NCBI GenBank assembly: GCA_001769215.1
Contig: MEOL01000014.1
Location: forward strand, 1 to 64,000
From: Bacteroidetes bacterium GWF2_41_31
GTDB taxonomy: Bacteria; Bacteroidota; Bacteroidia; Bacteroidales; F082
Direction of reading: 5' to 3'
DNA length: 64,000 nt
A program made the position numbers and the translations under genes. The notes under the pieces were generated by a model. It was given only the letters and a program-made list of their open reading frames with translations, made no database searches and was not told the DNA's origin. This document shows positions 57,230-64,000 of this stretch, one piece after another (within the stretch, counting starts at the first letter, position 1; the number at the start of each line of letters is the position of its first letter).

Positions 57230-58147
57230 TTGAGGCTAAAGACATTGCTATATGGCATTTTAGGATTGCTGATGATGACATCAGCATTTGTATGGCAGGG
57301 ATGCTATAAGTTCGATGGGGATCAAACAATTCCTGCTTATCTGCAAATCGATTCCGTTTCGTTAACGACCAACTATTCAGAAGAAGGCGCCAATTCGGCG
57401 AAAATCACCGATGTGTGGGTGTATGTAGATGATGGATTGATCGGTGTTTTTGAATTACCGGCCTTATTACCGGTATTGGCGCAGGGTAAGCACAAGCTCG
57501 AAATTCGCCCCGGTATCAAACTCAATGGCATTTCAAGCACAAGGGTTCCCTATCCTTTTTACAATCCAATCGTGTATACCAACTTCGAATTTGTTCCTGA
57601 GCAGATATCTGATCTCAAAACCATTTCAACTACCTATTATACTGATTTATCTTTTCAATGGATGGAGGATTTTGAACAGACCGCTCTTTCGTTTGAGGAA
57701 TTAGATATTAGTGATACGGTAATCAAACGCACCGCACCTGCAAATAATCCTGCCGCATTTTTAAGTCCAAATTCACACTATTCAGGAGTCATTAGTTTAA
57801 CAGAAGAAAAACCTGAATATGGCGGAGCTTCATTTAATAGCTTTATTATGCCCAAATCACAGGGGGCAGCTGTGCTTTTGGAGTTAGATTTTAAGACCAA
57901 TAATGCGGTTACAATAGGCTTGCTCATGCGAATCAATAATAGTTTTACTGAAATCCCTCTCGTTATATTAGGCCATAATGACGAGTGGACAAAAATATAT
58001 ATCAACCTTGGACCAAATATTTCCTTAAATTCCACGGCCAGTGATTACAAAGTCATTTTCAGGGCGGGTTTGGGTAACGATATTTCCAATGCTGAGATTC
58101 TGGTCGATAATATCAAAATTGTTTCAAGGCAAAACTCGTATGAATAG
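57230..58147 (+). CDS. lipoprotein of unknown function (TTG start)
   Basis: Signal peptide with WQGC lipobox; overlaps the start of the downstream glycosylphosphotransferase. Confidence 0.65.
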   Translation: MRLKTLLYGILGLLMMTSAFVWQGCYKFDGDQTIPAYLQIDSVSLTTNYSEEGANSAKITDVWVYVDDGLIGVFELPALLPVLAQGKHKLEIRPGIKLNGISSTRVPYPFYNPIVYTNFEFVPEQISDLKTISTTYYTDLSFQWMEDFEQTALSFEELDISDTVIKRTAPANNPAAFLSPNSHYSGVISLTEEKPEYGGASFNSFIMPKSQGAAVLLELDFKTNNAVTIGLLMRINNSFTEIPLVILGHNDEWTKIYINLGPNISLNSTASDYKVIFRAGLGNDISNAEILVDNIKIVSRQNSYE

Positions 58148-59555
58148 ACGTTTACAAGTTGCTAAATACGTTGTTCTCGACTGGCTGGCAGCGGCCCTGG
58201 CTTGGAGCTTGTTCTATATTTTCCGGAAATACTCGGAAGATCCAAGTATCTTATCACACATCGAAACGGTGCTTGACGACAGGAAATTCTGGATGGGAAT
58301 TATCCTGGTACCCGTCTTTTGGTTGATACTGTACCTGATGGTTGGGTCTTATCGGCGAATATACCGTAAGGCCCGTCTAAAGGAATTGGGCGAAACGCTC
58401 ATTATTACCCTAATTGGAGTTACAGTCATCTTTTTTATTCTCATCCTGGACGATTTTATCGTTACTTACAAATCGTATTACCAATCGTTCGCGATACTTT
58501 TTATCCTGCAGTTTTCAATCACATATATTTTCAGGCTATCGCTCACCACTATTACGGTAAAAAACATCCATAGTGGAAAACTTGGTTTCAATACCATTAT
58601 TATTGGTAGCAATGGCAATGCCATGAAAGTTTACAACGACATAACAAGTCAGGAAATATCTTCCGGAAATCATTTTGTTGGCTTTGTTAATGTTCACGAC
58701 AGGGATGATTTTAAAATTGGCAAGTTTTTACCACATCTAGGCGCCTACAAGGACTTAAATACGGTAATAAATGATTTTAAAGTGGAAGAGGTGGTCATCG
58801 CCATCGAGCGATCTGAGATAGGTACCATCGAACGCATCATTACAGAGCTTGAGACTACCAGTGTGATTATCAAGGTTATACCGTTGATGCAAGACATTAT
58901 TTTCGGATCAGTGCGAACACGGGGAATTTTTCATACCCCTTTAATTGAAATTTCACCCGACCTGATGCCTGCCTGGCAACAGTCGTTGAAGCGGTTGATT
59001 GACATCATTGCTTCCTTAATGGCCATGATCATCCTGATCCCCGTGTATATTTTCACCGCTGTCGGGGTTAAATTATCTTCGCCCGGAGCTATCCTGTTTT
59101 CTCAGGAGAGGATTGGGAAACACGGCAAACCTTTTATGATGCATAAATTTAGGTCGATGTATTCTGATGCAGAAAAATTCGGACCGCAATTGTCCTCGGA
59201 TGAGGATCCCCGCATCACCCGTTTTGGACTGTTTATTCGCAAGGTACGATTAGACGAAATCCCTCAGTTTTACACTGTTCTTAAAGGAGATATGTCGCTC
59301 GTGGGCCCCCGTCCCGAGCGTCAGTTTTATATCGATTTAATAGCCAAACGGGCTCCGCATTACCGTCTGCTGATGAAGATAAAACCCGGGATCACTTCCT
59401 GGGGACAGGTTAAATTTGGGTATGCGTCCACCATTGACGAAATGATTGAGCGGCTGCAATACGACATCCTGTATATCGAAAACATGTCGCTGGCCATGGA
59501 TTTTAAAATCATGATTTACACCATTTTGATTGTTCTGCAAGGTCGGGGTAAATAA
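58140..59555 (+). CDS. undecaprenyl-phosphate sugar phosphotransferase (WcaJ/polyprenyl glycosylphosphotransferase family)
   Basis: N-terminal TMs; KRLIDIIASLMAMIILIPVYI, MHKFRSMYSDAEKFGPQL, LDEIPQFYTVLKGDMSLVGPRPER. Confidence 0.93.
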   Translation: MNRRLQVAKYVVLDWLAAALAWSLFYIFRKYSEDPSILSHIETVLDDRKFWMGIILVPVFWLILYLMVGSYRRIYRKARLKELGETLIITLIGVTVIFFILILDDFIVTYKSYYQSFAILFILQFSITYIFRLSLTTITVKNIHSGKLGFNTIIIGSNGNAMKVYNDITSQEISSGNHFVGFVNVHDRDDFKIGKFLPHLGAYKDLNTVINDFKVEEVVIAIERSEIGTIERIITELETTSVIIKVIPLMQDIIFGSVRTRGIFHTPLIEISPDLMPAWQQSLKRLIDIIASLMAMIILIPVYIFTAVGVKLSSPGAILFSQERIGKHGKPFMMHKFRSMYSDAEKFGPQLSSDEDPRITRFGLFIRKVRLDEIPQFYTVLKGDMSLVGPRPERQFYIDLIAKRAPHYRLLMKIKPGITSWGQVKFGYASTIDEMIERLQYDILYIENMSLAMDFKIMIYTILIVLQGRGK

Positions 59556-59609
59556 GGGATAAGACTGAACTGTAGCTTTAAGGGTTTGAATTTAATTAAT
59601 TCATTTTTT

Positions 59610-60773
59610 TCAAGATGTTTCTGGTTTCGATTCAATAAACGAAAGGGTTACCTGAGCACCGACGGGTTTTAAGTTTTTTACAGATATTTCTCCTTTATGC
59701 GCATCGACAATAAGCTTTAAAGTGGCAAGCGATAGCCCTGAACCTTCTTTATGCAGGATATCCCCTGCTGAGAAAAGTTGAAACAAATACTCGAGTGCTG
59801 CATCTGAAAAACCGGGTCCCTGATCAACAAAATGCAGGTGAATTTTTTTATTGCTTCTGGTGGCAGAAATGGTTAGTGTAGGATTAGGGCTGGCAAATTT
59901 TTCAACATTATCCATTAACATACGTGCTCCAATCATAACAAGTTCCGAATCCGCCATAATCAGTAATTGTCTGGCTGGTTTTTCGTAATGAATTGATAAG
60001 TCGGACAATGGATTTTGCTTTTTGAATGTGCCGATAGAAGTTTCAACTAAATGATCGATCGACACGGGCAATATGTCGGGATTATACCTATCCGTTTTCA
60101 GTCGGGTGATTAACATGGCTATGTCGCTAAAACTCACCATACGGGCTGAAACCTCCGTGAGGTATGCCAGATATTCTTTTTGATCGGCATCGATATTTGT
60201 TAAACTTAAGAGTTGAGTCAGGCCGATAATACCATTTAACGGAGTTCGCATTTCATGGCTGATAAGGGATAGAAAATTTGATTTCGCCTGGTCAAGTTTT
60301 GCCAGTTTCTGATTCGCAATTTCTAGCTGGATAGTACGTTCTTTCACCAACTCTTCCAGTCGAAGGTTGATGGATTTAAGTTCTTGTTTTTGTTTTTTGA
60401 GCAGCAAATGAGTTTGAACACGGGCCAGTAATTCTGGTGAATTAAAAGGTTTGGTAATATATTCCTGTCCTCCGGTTTCAAATCCTTTTACGATGCTGTT
60501 CATATCCGCTTTAGCCGTAAGGAAAATAATGGGAATATCCTTCGTCCTGGGATCGTGCTTTAAGCGATTGCATACTTCGAAGCCGTCCATGCCTGGCATC
60601 ATAATGTCGAGCAAGATTAGGTCAAACTCCTGCATTTCGCATATTTTCAAGGCTTCATAACCATTTTGGGCATAAGCTACCTGGTAGTCTCTTTGTGCCA
60701 GAATGTTTCCAAGAATTTGAATATTATTTGAAACATCGTCTACAATCAGTATTTTTTCATGATGGTTATTCAT
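59610..60773 (-). CDS. response regulator receiver-histidine kinase hybrid
   Basis: KILIVDDVSNNIQILGNIL, LILLDIMMPGMDGFEVC, SLISHEMRTPLNGI, DQGPGFSDAALEYLFQLF. Confidence 0.92.
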   Translation of the reverse strand: MNNHHEKILIVDDVSNNIQILGNILAQRDYQVAYAQNGYEALKICEMQEFDLILLDIMMPGMDGFEVCNRLKHDPRTKDIPIIFLTAKADMNSIVKGFETGGQEYITKPFNSPELLARVQTHLLLKKQKQELKSINLRLEELVKERTIQLEIANQKLAKLDQAKSNFLSLISHEMRTPLNGIIGLTQLLSLTNIDADQKEYLAYLTEVSARMVSFSDIAMLITRLKTDRYNPDILPVSIDHLVETSIGTFKKQNPLSDLSIHYEKPARQLLIMADSELVMIGARMLMDNVEKFASPNPTLTISATRSNKKIHLHFVDQGPGFSDAALEYLFQLFSAGDILHKEGSGLSLATLKLIVDAHKGEISVKNLKPVGAQVTLSFIESKPETS

Positions 60774-60866
60774 GGGTGTACTATCATTAGGTTTGACTTT
60801 AAAATGTATGTTACTATTACCACATTAATACTTCCGTTTTATCCCTTTCGGCTTTATGAACTATTC

Positions 60867-63431
60867 TCAATCGCCACGCTGTTGTTTTTTGGTTAAATGA
60901 TTGGTAACAAATTGATATTCATATAAATTTAATAACATATCGATTGCATTTGTATTAAATTCTGTGGTTCGTGCCTCAAGTTGTGAACAATACTCTTTCA
61001 TGCCGGCATCGTTAAATTCATCGGCCAGGTGATTGAGTTCACGACAAAATTCCTGAATATGGCTGATTAGTTTGGTGTTGATAGCCGGAAGGAACTTATA
61101 CCTGATGATTCGTTGATTCTTTCTGATGAATTGGATATTGTGGTTGTATAGTTTTTCTTCAGTAAAAAAACGTGGAACGGAAATCCCTGTTTTAGTCTGA
61201 GAATCGATTTCCAGATTGAATTTTAATTCTTCAGCTGAATGGTTTATTACCTCAATATTGTTAAAGAAAACCGAGAAAATGGTGCCTGTACCCGGAATAC
61301 TTTCTACACTGATGATACCATCCATCATTTCCACCAGACGCTTGGTTATGGTCAATCCCAAACCGATCCCCTGTTCATTTTTCACCATTCCGCCTTGCCT
61401 GAATGGTTCAAAAATTGACGTCAGGTTATCCTTTTCGATTCCTATGCCGGTATCTTTCACATAAAGAATCATGTTGAGCTTGCCGGTTTTTTCGTTAAAA
61501 TGGCAATCCACCAACAACTCTATTTTTCCTTTTGATGTGAATTTAATGGCATTCCCCACCAGATTAAATAATATCTGACGAAACCGGATATCGCTGAACA
61601 AGATTAAGGCAGGAAAGTATTTTGAAACGTGGCTGGTTAGTTCAAGTCCTTTTTCAATAATATTGTTAGAAAAAATCTGTTCAATTTCTCCAATAATGGC
61701 TTTGATATTTACCGGGGCATAATGAAGATCGAGTTTCTCAGCTTCAATTTTCGATAAGTCGAGGATGTCGTTAATCAACATTAACAAGCTTTTTCCACTT
61801 GAACTGATTAACTTTAAATAATTTAGGTGTTTTGTATTGGTAATATTCTGACTGAGGAGCTCAGAAAAACCAATAACAGAGTTTAAGGGTGTTCTGATTT
61901 CATGGCTCATGTTAGCCAGGAACTCACTCTTGGTTCGGCTGATTTTTTCCGCTTCTTTTTTAGCCGCAAGCAATTGTTGGGCATAACGATCGAGCTCGAT
62001 CCCCGCTTTTTCGATGATTTTGTTTTTTTCTATCAGCAGTTGGTTGGTTTTGTTTTTTGAATAGACATAAAATAATAAAAAAGCCACCATAATCAAGGCA
62101 AGAATAAAGGCGCTGACAAAAAGCAGGTTAATTGTTTTTTGGCGCTTTATTTTAAGCTGTGAAATGGCTGCCTGTTGTTCTAATGATTGTATTCGGTTTG
62201 CCTGTCGTTCGCTTTCAAAACTAATTTGAAGTAAGGCTATTTCTTTTCTGATATTGATATTTAGAATAGAATCGTGGTATTGATGCGCAAGTTGCAGGTA
62301 ATCGAGTGCTTTTTTATATCTGTTTTGGTTTACCTCTATTTTATAAAGTGAAGTATAGGCCTCTACCATGTTATTTTTGGCATTGATTTCCTGCGAAAGC
62401 GTTAATCCTGGTATTAAATATTCCAATGCCAGTTTGTCTTGATGCATTTCTGTGTAAAACCCCCCCAGTTTAATATAGGAATAAGCCAGAAAGTTTTTGT
62501 CCTTGAGTCCACTGTTTATTTCAAAAGCAGATTTAAAATATTCCAATGCTTTATAAAAGTCGCCTTCTTCTTGATAAAGATTTCCCAAATCGTTGTAGCA
62601 GATGGCAACACCCTTTAGATTGTTAATTTGTTTATTTACCTCCAGTGAACGTAAATAGGATTCTTTGGCGAGTGCAAGGTTCCCTTGTTCCAGATAGATA
62701 TTGCCTAAGTTATTGAGGTTGATAGCAATTCCAAGCCTGTTATTCAGGTTTAGCTCGATAGCGTAGCTTTTTTTAAACAATTTGGTTGCTTCCTCCAGAT
62801 TTCCGATCGACTCCTGAATATTTCCCATGCTGTTGATGGCAACGGCCATGGTGATCGAGTCGTGGTTCATTTCGGCCAGGTTAAGTGCACGCATATGAAA
62901 ATCCATGGCATTTTTATAATTGTCGAGTCTTCGGTGAACCACGCCGATGTTATTCAGGATGATGGATTCAATTATTCTGTCGTTGGCCTTTTGAGCCAGA
63001 GCCAGTGCTGCCTCATGAAAACGAATCGCTAACAGGTATTTTCCGTTATTGCGGTTGTTCACTCCCAAACGGTCAAGTTTGGTAGCCATCCTCTTGGCTT
63101 GAAGGGTACTGTGTACCCATTCTCCAAGCGGGTCCAGGTTTCTAAACTGCTCGTATTCGGGTAAGTGAAGCTGGTTTGTGCTGTCCAAATACATGATGAG
63201 ACTGCAAAACGATTCTGCCTTGAGCGAATCTCCGCTTGTTCCGGAATAAACTCCGATAAGCGAATCGGCATCCGGTAAGGTGGTCGCTTTACCACAATTG
63301 CTGATGCCGGCCACCTGCAAAATAACAAGTAGAAAGAGATTAATAAGATAACAAGGACAATATCTCAATTTGGGTATAACCATTAACAACACTGTAAAAT
63401 GGGATAGCAATTTAAGCAGAGCAAGATACAA
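60867..63431 (-). CDS. TPR-containing sensor histidine kinase
   Basis: Multiple TPRs, TM segment, FLANMSHEIRTPLNSVIGFSELL, ATPase N/G boxes. Confidence 0.92.
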   Translation of the reverse strand: MYLALLKLLSHFTVLLMVIPKLRYCPCYLINLFLLVILQVAGISNCGKATTLPDADSLIGVYSGTSGDSLKAESFCSLIMYLDSTNQLHLPEYEQFRNLDPLGEWVHSTLQAKRMATKLDRLGVNNRNNGKYLLAIRFHEAALALAQKANDRIIESIILNNIGVVHRRLDNYKNAMDFHMRALNLAEMNHDSITMAVAINSMGNIQESIGNLEEATKLFKKSYAIELNLNNRLGIAINLNNLGNIYLEQGNLALAKESYLRSLEVNKQINNLKGVAICYNDLGNLYQEEGDFYKALEYFKSAFEINSGLKDKNFLAYSYIKLGGFYTEMHQDKLALEYLIPGLTLSQEINAKNNMVEAYTSLYKIEVNQNRYKKALDYLQLAHQYHDSILNINIRKEIALLQISFESERQANRIQSLEQQAAISQLKIKRQKTINLLFVSAFILALIMVAFLLFYVYSKNKTNQLLIEKNKIIEKAGIELDRYAQQLLAAKKEAEKISRTKSEFLANMSHEIRTPLNSVIGFSELLSQNITNTKHLNYLKLISSSGKSLLMLINDILDLSKIEAEKLDLHYAPVNIKAIIGEIEQIFSNNIIEKGLELTSHVSKYFPALILFSDIRFRQILFNLVGNAIKFTSKGKIELLVDCHFNEKTGKLNMILYVKDTGIGIEKDNLTSIFEPFRQGGMVKNEQGIGLGLTITKRLVEMMDGIISVESIPGTGTIFSVFFNNIEVINHSAEELKFNLEIDSQTKTGISVPRFFTEEKLYNHNIQFIRKNQRIIRYKFLPAINTKLISHIQEFCRELNHLADEFNDAGMKEYCSQLEARTTEFNTNAIDMLLNLYEYQFVTNHLTKKQQRGD

Positions 63432-63695
63432 AAATAGTTTACTTATTCAATTGTAAGGAACACTTACCTTTATATTTGATAAAATCTCCGCCGAAGCTAC
63501 TACCGGCAATGCCTTGTGGGCTATGAAGCTGTTGGTTTTAAAGAAAGATGTTTTTGGTCGGAGAGTTCAATTCGTTTCAATTAATCTATCGCTATAAAGT
63601 AAATCAGCTGTGATTAAAGATTTTAAGCCAATTTTAAGCGTAACCTAATCTCTTCTATATCTGGCACTGATATTTTTGCGTTAAAATTTAAAACG

Positions 63696-64000
63696 ATGAT
63701 TTCAGCAACACACCTCCACGCCATGATTATTCATTTTCCGATCGCCCTTTTGATGGCAGGGTTTTTATCGGAAATAATTGCTTTATTCACCAAAAAATCA
63801 TTTTTCCGGGATGCGGCAACCTACCTGTTGATACTCGGAGCGATGGGTGCAGCTGCGGCCTTTCTTAGCGGTGATTATGCCGGTGAGGGTATTGAGGATG
63901 GTCCGTTGAAAGTGCCAATGGAACTTCATGAACAGGCCGCCTCCGTTACTCTTTGGCTTGCCATTATCACAGCAGTTTTCAGGGTAGTAATCACATATTT
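63696..64000 (+). CDS. DUF2231-like membrane protein, truncated by window end
   Basis: Own translation: MISATHLHAMIIHFPIALLMAGFLSEIIALFTKKSFFRDAATYLLILGAMGAAAAFLSGDYAGEGIED..., open at the window edge. Confidence 0.75.
   Translation, partial: MISATHLHAMIIHFPIALLMAGFLSEIIALFTKKSFFRDAATYLLILGAMGAAAAFLSGDYAGEGIEDGPLKVPMELHEQAASVTLWLAIITAVFRVVITY

Noticed and set aside
1-64000. CRISPR arrays, rRNA operons, prophage or transposase genes
   Set aside because: No regularly spaced direct repeats, rRNA-like segments, phage structural genes or transposase-like ORFs were seen in the window.

Overview
This 64 kb window is a chromosomal segment of a member of the Bacteroidota. The support for that is TAnnTTTG-type promoters, a T9SS sorting domain, glutamine synthetase III, DUF4831, and a LytTR/propeller two-component pair. 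It is gene-dense and mostly housekeeping: cysH, ffh, folD, queE, ilvE, recN, fabI, gmhA/gmhB, glnN, kdsA, miaA, pcm and one tRNA-Ser(TGA). Four regions stand out. (1) A seven-gene operon at ~12.4-21.7 kb resembles a group 4 (Hyf/Hyc) energy-converting hydrogenase. Its large subunit lacks the NiFe cysteines, and its NuoB/HyfI-like subunit has lost three of the four expected proximal [4Fe-4S] ligands, while the ion-translocating antiporter subunits look intact. (2) A divergent DNA-damage/mutagenesis cassette at ~3.6-10.1 kb contains a DnaE-like polymerase, a Y-family polymerase, a LexA-like S24 regulator and a DnaQ exonuclease/GIY-YIG fusion. The promoter of the regulator carries two 17-bp palindromic operator candidates. 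(3) A probable MurL-MurD2 pair suggests the alternative L-Glu route to muropeptide D-Glu. (4) Small accessory elements include HicAB with a 24-bp palindrome on its promoter, HEPN/MNT, an AAA/DUF4143 ATPase with ACATGTGC palindromes at its promoter, a MATE gene with a large in-frame deletion, and a dispersed intergenic repeat. All family assignments come from reading the translated sequences; no database search was run.
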